In this document: positions 40,958-51,824 of the stretch, piece after piece | Layout of the letters: every line of letters begins with the position of its first letter | Numbering within the stretch: position 1 is the first letter of the stretch | Assembly: GCF_003144115.1 (NCBI RefSeq) | Contig: NW_020312000.1 | Span: 1 to 64,000 of the forward strand | DNA from: Tilletiopsis washingtonensis | Lineage: Eukaryota; Basidiomycota; Exobasidiomycetes; Entylomatales | Direction of reading: 5' to 3' | Length of the DNA: 64,000 nt | Made by a program: the position numbers and the translations under genes | The notes under the pieces: generated by a model | Told to the model about the DNA's origin: nothing | The model's database searches: none | What the model saw: the letters and a program-made list of their open reading frames with translations, nothing else

Positions 40958-41108
40958 GTGGTGGTGAGAGCGCAAGCGCCTCACGCGTCGGCAGGGCGCG
41001 GCGCGTGTTTGGTGTTGGCCGCGGCGAGCAATCGGTGAAAGCCGCGGGGACACGCATCTCTCCTGTGCATGATTCACATACGTTTCTGTGGTCTGCTCTA
41101 ACGTCGAG

Positions 41109-41195
41109 TCCCGATTAGTACAGTGGTCAGTATACCCGCTTTTCATTGCAAGCGTTTTGTCGCGGGCGGCACGGGTTCGATTCCCGTATCGGGAA
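41109..41195 (+). tRNA. tRNA-Glu (anticodon TTC) with a 15-nt intron
   Basis: The cloverleaf is complete. Acceptor stem TCCCGAT pairs with ATCGGGA (41188-41194) with discriminator A41195. D arm GTAC/GTAT, anticodon stem CCCGC (41135-41139) with GCGGG (41162-41166), variable loop CGGC, T arm ACGGG-TTCGATT-CCCGT. With the intron at the canonical place after base 37 (41146-41160), the loop is T-T-TTC-A-C, giving anticodon TTC for glutamate. A GTC triplet at the 3' end of the insert could suggest Asp but would not leave a 7-base loop. Confidence 0.88.
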
Positions 41196-41197
41196 TC

Positions 41198-41202
41198 TTT
41201 TT
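41198..41202 (+). terminator. RNA polymerase III terminator of tRNA-Glu
   Basis: A run of five T begins three bases after the mature 3' end of the tRNA, the standard Pol III stop signal. Confidence 0.8.
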
Positions 41203-41867
41203 GCTCTCTGCCTGCTTGACTTATGCCCCCCTTTTTGCACACCGCCTGTGCCGCTCTCCCTCGTGCCGCTACTGGCGCTGACCGCCGGGAGGGTGTGCTG
41301 CTCGGACCGCTGGACCCTAGAAGACATGGGAACGTGCAGTATGTGGCGCACGAGCTAGTGTGAGCGGCCGCTGTCGCAGACGAGAGCGCGCTGTAGCCAC
41401 TGATCGGTGCTCGCTCGCTCCCAGACGCAGGGGCGCTCACCTGATGGGCGCCATGCGAGCGAGAGACGTTCTGAGCACTTCCGCCCGCGATGCTTCTTAC
41501 ATACCCTGCGTGAGAGGGCACGTTTCTGTGTGAGCGGGCGGCGGGCTCTACGCGCATCCAAGATTTAGACGTGATGAGGACGACATCTTAAGCGGACTGC
41601 GCTCAGCTGTGCTACTGACAGGCAGCAAGCAACGAGACACACGCCGAAGCGGTAAAGCTCAGGCCTGGGCATCAGCAGCGGCTGCCCGCTCGCGCTGTCA
41701 ACCAAGCAGAACACGGCGGCTCCGCACGTCTCCCTCCCCCTCCCGGGCGGACTGTGCGCGCAAGATGAAGAGACACTCCTGCGGCGCTGTGCTGAGACTG
41801 ATGTGATTCCGCACCCGACATTCCTGCACAGCTTCGTGTGCCCAGCGCCCCGTGCCCTGCTGCACGC
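41203..41867. other. Spacer downstream of the tRNA gene
   Basis: A 665-base region up to the stop codon of the TspO-like gene. Reading frames here are short and unlike known proteins. It is somewhat lower in G+C than its surroundings. No second tRNA or other RNA is evident. Confidence 0.35.
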
Positions 41868-42910
41868 CTAGTCCTTCTTCTTGAGGTTCTCGAACATGCG
41901 CTTGCCCGAGTTGTTCCTGAGGCAGACAGACGGGTCAGACAGAGCGCGCTGCCGAGGACTCGAGAAGGAGCTCACCACCAGAGCGAGCCGTTGAGGTACG
42001 TGGCGTACGTGGTCCATGCTGCCAGCTCGAGTCAGCACAGGTCTGGGCTGCCGATGCTGCGGTGCGACTCACCGACGTACGGCAGCACGTACCAGCTGGC
42101 CTCGCGCGACACCTCGGTGCGCAGCAGCCAGAACCAGTAGCCGACCGTGCCCGTAAGCGCGGTGAGGTCGATGAATGCAGCGCCAAGGTAGCCTGAGAGC
42201 GGCGTGTGAGAAACGGTCCGGGCGACGCACGAGCGCGCGACGCACCTCCGCCGAAGCACAGAGGCGTCCACAGCCTGCAGAGGGTCAGCAAGAGCCGCTA
42301 GATGAGCCTGGCCAGGACGCACTGGTTCTGCGCGGAGAGGTGAGCAGGACTCGCAGCAAATGCAGAGCACGTGAACGCACCAGAGCAAGCTGCGCATAGT
42401 ACAGCTTGAGCGCGAGGTACGCGCGGTTGCGGCCCAGGCCCGGCGGCGTGCGGTCCAGCGCCTTGACGGTCAGGAAGCTCGCCCAGCCCATGCACGCGTA
42501 CAGCGCCGGCCACACGACGCCAAACGACCACGCGGGCGGGTCGAGCGCCGGCTTCTGCAGCGACTTGTACCACTGTGTGCGCGCAGCACGGCGTCAGCTG
42601 GGTGAAGGGCAGTGCTGCCCGGTGCAGAGATCGTGGCAGCGAGGGCGAGGCGCGCAGCGCCCCTGGCTTGCACTACGGAAGGCTCTGCCCAGCATGTCCA
42701 AGCAGTCGGCACAGGACAGCCAATGCCGCACACCGTGTGCCAGCACCGGCCAGCACTGCGCCCGCCGCTGCGGCGCACACTCACCGTGCCGCGCGGGCCG
42801 TGCTGGGCGTTGCGCGTGAGCAGGCCCGTCGCGAAGCTAGCCGCGAGCGGCAGGCCGACGGCGAAGATGGGCGAGCGCGGCAGGTCGACGAGCAGCGGCG
42901 GGAGCGACAT
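41868..42910 (-). CDS. TspO/MBR family (translocator-like) membrane protein
   Basis: Five-helix TspO family, which binds porphyrins and sterol-like ligands; cellular role in fungi is unsettled. Seven exons (42785-42910, 42381-42572, 42323-42327, 42246-42274, 42073-42192, 41976-42018, 41868-41916) give 187 residues. Motifs: WYKSLQKPALDPPAWSFGVV and WPALYACMGWAS, then LKLYYAQLALNQLWTPLCF, GAAFIDLTALTGTVGYWFWL and PYVAWTTYATYLNGSLWW. The conserved Asn in ALNQLW is supplied by a 5-nt exon. The tail ends FENLKKKD. Intron 1 is 212 nt. Confidence 0.9.
42323..42327 (-). other. 5-nt microexon of the TspO-like gene
   Basis: The minus-strand bases AACCA lie between CGCGCAG and GTGCGTCC. They encode Asn and two bases of Gln in ALNQLWTPL, the invariant TspO N-x-x-W motif. 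The flanking introns are 53 and 48 nt. Skipping the exon shifts the frame and destroys the motif. Confidence 0.85.
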
Positions 42911-43529
42911 GGCGGCGGACGAGGGGATGGTGAGGGCGGGAGGCAGAGCAACACGCGGTGCGCACCAAAGGCAGCAGCTCGAGAGGCTCCATGCAGGGCC
43001 GGCGCCGGCGCCGATCGCGCTCGGCGCTCGGCCCGGGCGAGCGCGGCCGCCGCGCGGCCGGCCGGCAGCGTGACGTCGCTCTCGCAGCTCTCGCAGCGTC
43101 TGCCGCACAAGCGTCCGGGTGCTGCCAGCGTCGGCTTCAGTGCTGCAGCAGCTGGCCGTCGCATCTGCCAAGGGTTCAATATTCGTGGCTGGCGCGGATG
43201 CACCGAGCAGAGCTCCGGCGCTAGGTGTCGTGAGTGACAACAAGACAAGCCAGAGAGGCTGCACGTGTGGAGTCAGGACGATGCGGACGTGCGCCGCTTT
43301 CAGCGTCCCGCTTCGCGCTTGGCTGGCGCGCGCCCCGCATTCGTGCCTGACCGGCGACGCAACACTCTGACTGCTCCCGTGCCTGGTGCGTCGCACACAG
43401 AGTGCCGCTCCCGCATTCAACGTCTGGCCGCCGCCAGTCTTCTCGCCCACCACACCTTCGCTTCTCGCCGCCGTCCCCGTGCTTAGCTCCACCAACTCTT
43501 TCTCCTTCACCTGCGCGCGCCTCTCCGCA
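42911..43529. promoter_or_regulatory. Divergent TspO/EFR3 promoter region
   Basis: A 619-base region between start codons. The last 100 bases before EFR3 are C/T-rich (CTCCACCAACTCTTTCTCC). Nothing else is recognised. Confidence 0.35.
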
Positions 43530-46505
43530 ATGTGCGTGCCCAAGGCCAACCACCGGCGCCTCATCGACGAGTGCTACCCGCCGCCGAAGCAGCTCGCCGC
43601 CGCCGCACCCGACTTCAAGCCCAACAGCAACGAGCTCAGCCGCCTCGCCTACTACGCCAATGCCAAGCCGGCCAAGCTCACAAAGGTGCTCACCGTGCTG
43701 CAGGCCAAGGCGACGGCGAGCGCCCGCGGCCTCGGCGGCAGCGGCGCCGCGGCGGACAAGAGCAAGGCGTGAGTAAGAGTGCGGCGTCGGCGGCGGAGAG
43801 TGCCTGCTGGGCGGTGCACCGGCATCCAGCGTTCTGCCGCTGTGTGTGCTTGGTCTGACCCTTGTCTGCCACAGCGGCCTCATGATCACCCTCGGCGTGC
43901 TCAAGCAGCTCATTCTCGACTGCCGCTCGCACCTCTCCTACTTTGCGCCTGCGGCTCAGGCCATCATTTCGACCGCGCTCGATGCGGCAGCGAAGCCCAC
44001 GGCCGCCGGCCACCGCGACCTCGACGTCTCTGCACGCGCTGCGAGCACGTTCTATGCGCTGGCCAACTACCTGGACAAGGAGAGTTCTGCATCTGATGCG
44101 CGCTACGCGGGCCTGCTTCGCAGCTTCGCATCCATCGCCACCGAGGGCGGGCGCGACGAGGAAGAGCAGACACGGTGAGCGCAATACTTGCGGCTTATCC
44201 TGCTCTCAACTCACATCTTCACAGAGCGCGTCTGATCGGACTGGGTGCCATCGCTGGCGCCGTTGGCTCCGACGCCCTGTACTCGACTGCCTTTGCGAAG
44301 CAGGTCGGCACAATCGTGCCCGCCCTGCTGGCCAACGTGACGGAAAAGGCCGCAGTCGACCTTGCCTTCCTGCGCGCGGAGAGCGCCAAGGCAGCCGACG
44401 GCACGCAGCTGTTCGCCGAGTACGCAAGCAAGCGCCGCCCGGTCGGCGTCCGCCGCGCACCCAGCCTGTCCGCCGCGGCAGGCGGCGAGAAGGCGCCCGG
44501 GCCGCGTGACGCTGCCAGCGCCGCGATGGGCACGATGCAGAGCCTGCTCCACCACGGCGACGCCAGCCACGTGCAGGCCAGCATCGCGTGCGTAGTGTCC
44601 CACCTCGACGCCAGCGGCGCGTGGCGCTCGGCGGCATGGTGCGCGTGGCTCGCCGAGGCGCTGGCCAGCTGGACTGCGCAGCCGTACCGCTTCGTGGTGC
44701 TGACGTTCTTCGTCGAGCACCTCGTGGAGGCCGAGACATCGGCGCAGCCAAAGAAGGCAGACACGCTCGTGCTCATGATCTCGACGCTCCTGCGCAGCAA
44801 GCTGAGCCTCATCGGGCTAAGCACCTCGGACACGATTTCGAACCTGCTCGGCCTCGCGGTGCGCCGCACGCACGCGGCGCCAGACGACGAGCTTCTGCCG
44901 GCGCTGATCGACTGTGTCGGTGCGCTCGGCGCGCACACATACTACGCCGATCAGGCAAACGACTGCGCCGACGAGATCTGTGCTCGCATCTCGGCGCTGC
45001 TGCTGCCCGACACCGATGTCGCGGAGGCGGCCAAGACCTCGTTCGGCAACGCTTCGCGGCGTCCCATCAAGACGGGCGACCGCGCCCGCGATGAGAGCCT
45101 GCGCGTGCTGCTGTGCTGCCTGGCCTCGCTCATCGACTCGGCGAATGTGCCCAGCCGCAAGAGCGGGGCAGGAGCGAGCGCGCGCCCGCGCATGTCGCCC
45201 GACACGATGGCGCCGACCTGCGCCCTGCTCGCCTCGCCGAACCCGCGCGTGCGCCTGACGTACCACCAAACCGTGCTCTTCTTCCTGCAGCGCGAGGCGG
45301 GACCGGCCTCGGACACCCTGCCGTCTGCCGGCGTTGCGCAGCAAAAGGAAGCGACGGCGTTCCTCCACGCCTGGGCCGCCGGAGCATTCGTCCTCGCCCT
45401 CGCGCGCGGCCTGTCTATGCCCCAGGGCGCGAGCGAGACGCCGCTGTCTGCGCTGCCCATCCTCGACCGCAGCAACGCCGAAGGCGTGCGTGGCCCTGCG
45501 CCCGAGACGGCGGCGCAGCCGGTAGACTACGCAGGGCTCACTGCCGCAGCAGACGCCATGGCGCGCTACTTGCCCGTGCCCGCGACGCTGGGCTTGGTAC
45601 CCGGCCTGCTCGCTCTGGATCGCGCGGCCGGCAGCCGCCTCAGCCCGCAAGGCGTCGAGGGCCAGAGGCTCTCGGCCGCGCGCGCCTTCGTCGCGGCGAC
45701 CCTGGCAACAATGGCGGAGGTCTGGGAGTCCTCTTCGCTTGCGCGCTCTGCAAAGGCAGTGAGTGATATCTGCGCGTTCCGTCAAGTGCGCCTGTATCTG
45801 ACCTCTCGTCTTAGTCGCTTGAGGCCCACAACATCCTCACCTCGTTCCCTGCTGCCATGCCGGAGCTCGACGCAGCGCACGACTTTGTGCCCTTCCCGGG
45901 CGGCAGTGCCGGAGCCGCGTCCGAGCGCGGCCTGGACGCGCGCACTGTTGCGCAGGCCCTGGCGCAGAGCAGCAAGCTGCAGCGCGAAACCAGCCTCAGC
46001 GAGGAAGAGCTGCAGAACTGGCTGCTGCGCGATTGGAGCGTGCAGATTGCCGTCGACGACTGTGAGTTGTGCTGGGCACGGCGCGTCTTCGTGTGCTGAC
46101 GCTGGGCCATCAGCGCTCATTGGCGCGTCGCCCTTCCGCTCGTCGCTGGACGGCGCTGCGGCGCGGCCTTTCGCTGGCGAGCGCGCGGACGGCGGCAGCG
46201 ACAGCGAGGCTGACATCGGCGCTCCCCGCGGCGTCGGCGTCGACGACTTCAGAGAAGCGCTTGGCAGCCGCTCGTACGCCAGCAAGCGCCGGACAAATGG
46301 CGAGCTCGGCCACGGCGCGCCGAACGGCAGCAGCAGCGACCCACGAGCCGAGCGGCGCACGAGCCGGCGTGTGAGCCGCAAGGAGGCCAGCGTCCCCGCC
46401 GCGGGCGTGCCGGCGCTGCTCGACGACCTGCACGTCGGTGTCGCCGAGGAGAGCGGCGCCGATGGTGAGCAGCGCCCCACGCTCGTGGCGCCTGCGCTGT
46501 CCTGA
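43530..46505 (+). CDS. EFR3: Plasma-membrane scaffold Efr3
   Basis: Anchors the Stt4 phosphatidylinositol 4-kinase complex at the plasma membrane. Exons 43530-43768, 43875-44174, 44225-45758, 45815-46061 and 46114-46505 give 903 residues. The N-terminus MCVPKANHRRLIDECYPPP has the early cysteine and basic patch used for membrane attachment, followed by the family motif SRLAYYANAKPAKLTKV. The rest is an all-helical HEAT/ARM-like solenoid (LIDCVGALGAHTYYADQAND, LTYHQTVLFFLQREAG). The C-terminus is polar with Arg/Ser clusters (RRTSRRVSRKEAS). Introns are 50-106 nt. Confidence 0.9.
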
Positions 46506-46859
46506 GAGGGCTGCCCCTGCCCCCATGCCCCCATGCCTATCTACACTCCTTTGCTGCCCTGTGCTTCTCCCGTGCGACATACCTCTGCAACTATTTTTTG
46601 TGCTGCCTCCGGACCAGGTGTGCTGATTCGTGGCTTGCAAGGGCAGGGCACCGGCGGGAAGATGCGCGACTCGGCGAGCGGCGACGCTCGGGCCGCGCGC
46701 AAGGGCCGGCCATGGCGGATGCCGCGGGACTGCTGCCCGCGCGCGCGGCGAGCGGCGCGCGTCGCTTCGTGTGTGTGTGTGCGTGCGCATGCCGCCCCGC
46801 GCTTCTCTCCTCTCCACCACAGCCGCCGCCAGCAACGCTCGTCTCCCCTGGCTCTGGCC
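46506..46859. promoter_or_regulatory. EFR3-MED22 intergenic region
   Basis: A 354-base region between two plus-strand genes, so it holds the EFR3 3' end and the MED22 promoter. A short GTGTGTGTGTGCGTGCG run lies near 46770. No other element recognised. Confidence 0.35.
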
Positions 46860-47811
46860 ATGTCTATGTCGCCAGAGCCACGCGCATCCGGCGCCGGCGT
46901 GGCGCAGGCTGCCTCTGCCACTGCACATCTCGACAGCGTGGCAGAGCAGGCGAACCGGACCATCGACACGGAGGTGCAGGCGCTCATCGATGCCTTCAAG
47001 AGCATCGTGGCGCTCGCAGCGGTGAGCAGGGTCCGTCCAGCGCGCGACTGCCCCGCTCACCTCGCAGTGGCTCGCAGGTGCGCGACAAGGATGCGTACAC
47101 TGCTGCGCAGGGGGCACTTGAGGCTGAGGCACGGGCGCACGTCATGGTGAGTGGCGCACACGCACACGGTCAGGTGTGCCGCACGATACGCTGCATGCGG
47201 CTCGGCTCTCACTTGGCGGACAGATGGCACAGGCTGTGATCGGCTCGTTGGGCACAGCTCCAGGCATATAGTGCGCCGTTGCCGCGCTGCGGCGTCCATC
47301 TAGGCTCGGCGAGCTCGCACTCGTTGCTAACGCTGGCCCTCTCTAGGTGCGAGCGGCGCAGTCGTTGACGCTTTTGTCGCACGCGCTCAAGCTCTCGCTG
47401 CTGCTCTCCCTCGAGCCAGTCGACTCTCAGCAGGGCGAGGACCGTGGTAGCCGCACCACGCTCAACCAAGAGGCTCTCGAGCTCATCGCGCGGGCGAGGC
47501 ACGAGCGGGCTGAGTGTCTGCGGCTGCTGCAGGCGTGCGGAGTCGGCACTGCGCCCGTCGAGGGCGCCGCCTTGGCTGCCGCGGCTCCCGGCGCTGCAAC
47601 CGACCCGGTCCGGGAGGAGGCACAGGACCTCCTGACCACCCCACCGCTTGAGCAGCTCATCTCTGGCGCCGGCTCTCTTGCGGATGCTACTCAGAGCATG
47701 CCGATCGGCACTGCCGCGCCGCCAGCACAGCCGTTCGCTCCCGAGTCAGCTGTACCGTCAGAGCAAGAGGAGGAGGACGAGGAGATGGAGGAGGTCCCTG
47801 TCGGTACCTAA
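46860..47811 (+). CDS. MED22: Mediator subunit 22-like protein
   Basis: Head-module subunit of the RNA polymerase II Mediator (yeast Srb6). Three exons, 46860-47021, 47078-47146 and 47347-47811, give 231 residues. The core is a two-helix pattern: ANRTIDTEVQALIDAFKSIV, then VRDKDAYTAAQGALEAEARA and VRAAQSLTLLSHALKLSLLL, which fits Med22 helices. The C-terminal 100 residues are disordered and acidic (SEQEEEDEEMEEV). The last intron (200 nt) ends with a good branch site, TGCTAAC. The call rests on helix pattern and length only. It is one of only two genes that follow a neighbour on the same strand. Confidence 0.6.
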
Positions 47812-48875
47812 TGTCATCTGTCGCAGAGCCTGACCGTGTGAGCGGCGTCGCGAGCGGTGCGGCGCGCTGCAAGCGGGCGCTTGACGGGGATCGGCTGTAG
47901 CCTAGTCAAGGCGGCCATGGCACCTGCAAAGCAGGCCAAGGCCAATGCGGAAGCGCTCCGACGACTGGGCGGCGCCGTCGCCTGCGGCACGCACGTCTAG
48001 TAAGGATAGGCGGATGTCGCCCACGCCAAGCCTGTGCAGCATCTGTCACGCACACACAGGTGCAGCACGCCTCTGCAGCCCATCGTCTGCGTCGTCACGG
48101 CGGCGCCAGACTGCTCGCAGGTGCTCATGTATGCGCCGTAGGTCCCGCAAGTCTGTGGCTTGGCTGCGTGCCCCTGCGAGGCATGTATAGCGAGTGCAGG
48201 TCCTCTGTGTCTGCTCGCCCAGCTTCAGCGGCTGTGTAGCGCAAGTGCCGCATCGCCAACTTTCACAATTGACAACGGCGCACAGCCGCGTGATAGCACA
48301 AATACGAATGCTGTGTGCCGCGGCAGCGCGTTGCCAATATCTGCAGCAGGATGCGCGGGCGCGGGAGTTTTCGCTGATCCAGCCGTGCGCGAGCTGCCCG
48401 CGCACAGCTACAGCTGCCTATGCTGGACACCAGCTAGCTCAAGGCGGTAGACAGGATGCTGCGCGAGGCACAGACGGCCGACAGTTCACTAGGCACTTGT
48501 GACGCTGAGAAGCGGGACGATGCGCAGCCAGGATGCTGGATGGCGAGCTGTGCCTACCACCAGAGCGGTCCGTTGACGCCGAGCATACAGTCGCGACGGC
48601 GAGAGTGAGCTGCACTGCAGAGCGAGAGCGCTCTGCAGTAGCGAAACGCAACCGCGTGCAGTGCGGGCTTCACACAGACAGCGAGCGGTGGAGACAGCGC
48701 AGATGAGGCCGCAGGGCCATGTGCTCCCGCCCTCTGGATCAGTCTAGACGGTGACATTGCCGCACACAGACACGCCGACGCCCTGCCAGCCTGCAGAACC
48801 GAGCGCTGCGGACAGCTCCTCCCTCCCAATGCATCGCACTGACGCCGCGAGCACGCATGCGTTCGACGCTCGCGA
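47812..48875. other. 1-kb convergent gap without a recognisable gene
   Basis: The largest gap between convergent genes in the window (1,064 bases). Open frames on both strands stay under about 180 codons and show no family motif or splice-consistent continuation. No tRNA fold is seen. A non-coding RNA gene is possible but unsupported. Confidence 0.35.
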
Positions 48876-49521
48876 TCACTCCTCCGCCTCGGCGGCTGCC
48901 CGTGGATCGTCGGTGTTGACGAGGATGCCGCAGATGAAGTACTTGTTCTTGAAGTGCCTGAGCGCAATGGGACGATGAGCAGGTGCTTGGCAGCGTGCTT
49001 GGCCTGCCGCAGACTCACTGGTACCACTCTCGCATGTTTGTCCTGTCCACCGTCGTCAGCAGGCTGCAGGGGCACACTGCTTGACCGGCAGCCACTCACC
49101 GCTCAGCCGGTGTCAGGTCCTGCAGGTCGTCGATGCGGGCGTCCAGCGGCGCCAGCATCTCCATCTCGAAGCTCTGCTTCGCCATGCCGCGGCTCGCGTC
49201 GCGGCCGGCGAAGTTGCCGTAGGGGCCCGAGGGCCCGTAGAAGTTGGCGCCGCGGCTGACGTCGAACACGCTGCCGTCGATGGCGAGCAGGATGCGGGCG
49301 TCGGCAGCAGTGCCGTCAAAGGGCGCGAGCGTGTGTGGCGTGAAGACGCGCCATTCGACCTTGTGGGGGTGCGAGGCCGGCAGCGAGAGATACGACGACG
49401 GCGACGCGCGCGCCGCGGACAGCGTCGGCGTGCGCGCGAGGAAGGGGCGCACGAGGTTGCGTGCGAGGTAGAGGAGGATGGCCGAAAGCGCCAGGTTGAG
49501 TGGATTGGCGAGGGCGGACAT
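48876..49521 (-). CDS. DAP1: Heme-binding damage response protein Dap1 (PGRMC family)
   Basis: A membrane-anchored cytochrome b5-like heme protein that supports cytochrome P450 Erg11 in sterol synthesis. Exons 49100-49521, 49019-49042 and 48876-48957 give 175 residues. One N-terminal helix (LNLALSAILLYLARNLV) precedes the heme domain: LLAIDGSVFDVSRGANFYGP, GPYGNFAGRDASRGMAKQSF, MLAPLDARIDDLQDLTPAER, then TNMREWYQHFKNKYFICGIL. The Tyr residues of the heme site are present. The middle exon is only 24 nt (TNMREWY). Confidence 0.93.
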
Positions 49522-49734
49522 CGCTGCGGACCTGAGGAGGAGGAGGCTGTGGAGGTGAGGAAGAACGCGGCAAGCCGGCTTCCCCGCACGGACACGGCCG
49601 CGGCGGCGGCACTCAGCAAGAGAGACAAATGCAGGCACGTGCCGCGCCGGCGCCGCGAGAAATGTGCACAGCCGCAGAGTAGCTTGCTCCGTCCTGCCTT
49701 CCCACCTCCACCCTCGCGCCCGCCTCGCACCCAC

Positions 49735-51662
49735 ATGGCCCGCAACAAGAGCAAGTCGCGGCAGGCGGCCCTGGGCCTGCACTCCTCCAACGGCGCGGCG
49801 CCATCGGGCTCCAAGAAGCGCGCACTGCCGCCGCTGCCGAGTGCCAAGCGCGCGCGCCAGGAGGTCGGCGAGGTGCAGGAGCGCGCCAGGGAGGTCAAGG
49901 CGGGCGCCACCAACGAGCTCGAGCTCGGCCACGAGGTGCTCGCACAGCAGGCCGAGGAGGCGCAGAGCGGCATCGACGGCGAGGAGCAGGAGCTGCCCGG
50001 CGGCGTGCTCGTCGAGGAGCTCGAGACGACGACCGAGACGCTGCTGCGCCTCGTCGGCTGCGCCGACCGCATCGCGGGCCGGGACTTTCGAGCGTTCCGT
50101 GTAGGTGCCCTTTCCGCGCGCGCCGGACCTCTCGCTCGGGCTCATCCATACTCTGCAGAGCGCACTGCACCAGTTCCACACGGCTCACTCTCTCGCCACT
50201 GGACTCTCCACCTCGCTGCCCTCGCGCATCTCCTCCGCGCTGGGCTCTGGCAGATGGCTAGATGCGCGCGTGGCTCTTGTCGAGATGCGCCTGCGCGGAC
50301 AGAAGCCCAGGCTTGGAGCACTGCAGCGCTGGGTGAGAGAGTGCGACGCCGCCGCGGGCGGAAAGCAGGAGGGAGAGGAAGAGGAGGTCTGGAAGACACT
50401 CGAGGAGATCATGCGCACAGTCGACCCCTCCGTCGACCGCCAGACTGGAGAAGAGGAGATCGTGCAGAACAGGAAAGGCGTGCGGCGCATGAAAGAGTGG
50501 GGCAGCAAGAAGGCTAGGGAGCAGCGAGACCTCTGGGAGGAGCTTCAGAACGGGTCCTTGCTGTGTGAGTCTGCCGCGGCTCACGCTTGCCCGTGCATCG
50601 CTCACTCCCTGGCAGCCAACGAGAGCCTGGAGGAGCTCCGCGCGCCGTTTCAGGTCCTCGAGACCGTGCCGGGCGCCGCGCGCAAGCCGCCGAACGCTTA
50701 TCCGTGCATCCTCTACCACTCGCCCGTTCAACATCCTCTCATCTCCCTGCCCACTCCTGCCGAGCCGGCGACTGGCGCTCCGCATCCTTTCGTTCCGGGC
50801 CTCAGCCTGCTCGAGAACGTGCTCTCGCCGACCGAGGCGCACACGATCATCAAGATGGCCGAGGCCAGGGGCCTCGAGCCCGACGAGCCGCTCGGCAGGG
50901 AAGGCGGAGCCAGCACGCTTGCGCACAACCTCGTCTGGTGCGTCAACGCGCCGCCGGCCCCAATGCAGTCTGAGTGCACCCTTGCTCATCTGCTCTCGCT
51001 CAGGATTATTCCCGAAGACTATCACTCGGCATTCTATGCGCGCATTGCCCACCTGCTGCCGGCAGAGCTGGCGGGCAGCAAGCTCGCGGGGATCAACAGG
51101 CGGTGGCGCATCTACAGGTGCGTGTTTCCTCGCTCCACCGCGGACTCGTCGTGCAAGCGACGGTCACGCTGACACCAGAGCTTTGCTGCACCGACTCCGA
51201 TCATTCCTCAGATACCGCCCAGGCGCGCTCTACCGGCCGCATGTGGATGGTGCCTGGCCCGCATCTTCGGTGTCCTACCCGGCATCGGGCGCGTCTGGCG
51301 CCGCCAGCTACGTGTACGACTCGGACCCGCTGCTGTACAGCCGGCTCACCCTGCTCCTCTATTTGAAGTAGGTGCCCGCACATGCGCTGTCGTGAGGCAT
51401 GCCTGACCAGCCCTGCTCCTCATCCAGCGACGGCTTCACCGGCGGGCACACGACCTACTTCCTCCCAGCCACCGACACCCAGGGCGTGCTGGCATATCCG
51501 CTGCGCCCGACAACAGGCGGCGCGGCCGTATTCCCGCACGGCAACGCCGACGGCAGTCTCCTGCACGAAGGCAGCGGCGTCGGCCAGGGCGCGAAGTGGG
51601 TCGTGCGGACGGAGGTCCTCTACGCTGTCGGGCGTGATGGCCGAGGCGGGGCGGACAAGTGA
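49735..51662 (+). CDS. 2-oxoglutarate/Fe(II)-dependent oxygenase
   Basis: Six exons (49735-50100, 50159-50564, 50616-50937, 51004-51117, 51212-51367, 51428-51662) give 532 residues. The basic N-terminus (RNKSKSRQ, SGSKKRALPPLPSAKRARQ) looks like a nuclear signal, followed by an all-helical region containing RDFRAFRSALHQFHTAHSLA. The C-terminal 180 residues are a prolyl-hydroxylase-type fold: NRRWRIYRYRPGALYRPHVD (H-x-D iron ligands), NDGFTGGHTTYFLP, AVFPHG and SLLHEGSGVGQGAKWVVRTE (third His and the Arg that binds 2-oxoglutarate). Substrate unknown. Introns 2 (51 nt) and 3 (66 nt) are stop-free multiples of three, so the frame reads through them. Confidence 0.8.
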
Positions 51663-51824
51663 GCCTGCTGAGCCGCGCAGACCTCTGCGCGGTGATGGTT
51701 CCTTCTGTGCGTCGTGGCGATGGTGAAATTGAGATCGTGGTACAAATACAAAGCCCGAGCCCGGGCCTGAGTGGTGATGTGTGCTCTGCGCACAGGTCCC
51801 GTGGTGCGCCGCGTGGCTACGCAG

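Noticed and set aside
41109-41195. tRNA-Asp (GTC) reading
   Set aside because: Using GTC leaves no 7-base anticodon loop and puts the intron at a non-canonical site.
50101-50107. Frameshift or assembly error in the 2OG oxygenase gene near 50100
   Set aside because: A 58-nt intron (50101-50158, GTAGGT...CTGCAG) restores the frame with matching phase, so no error is needed.
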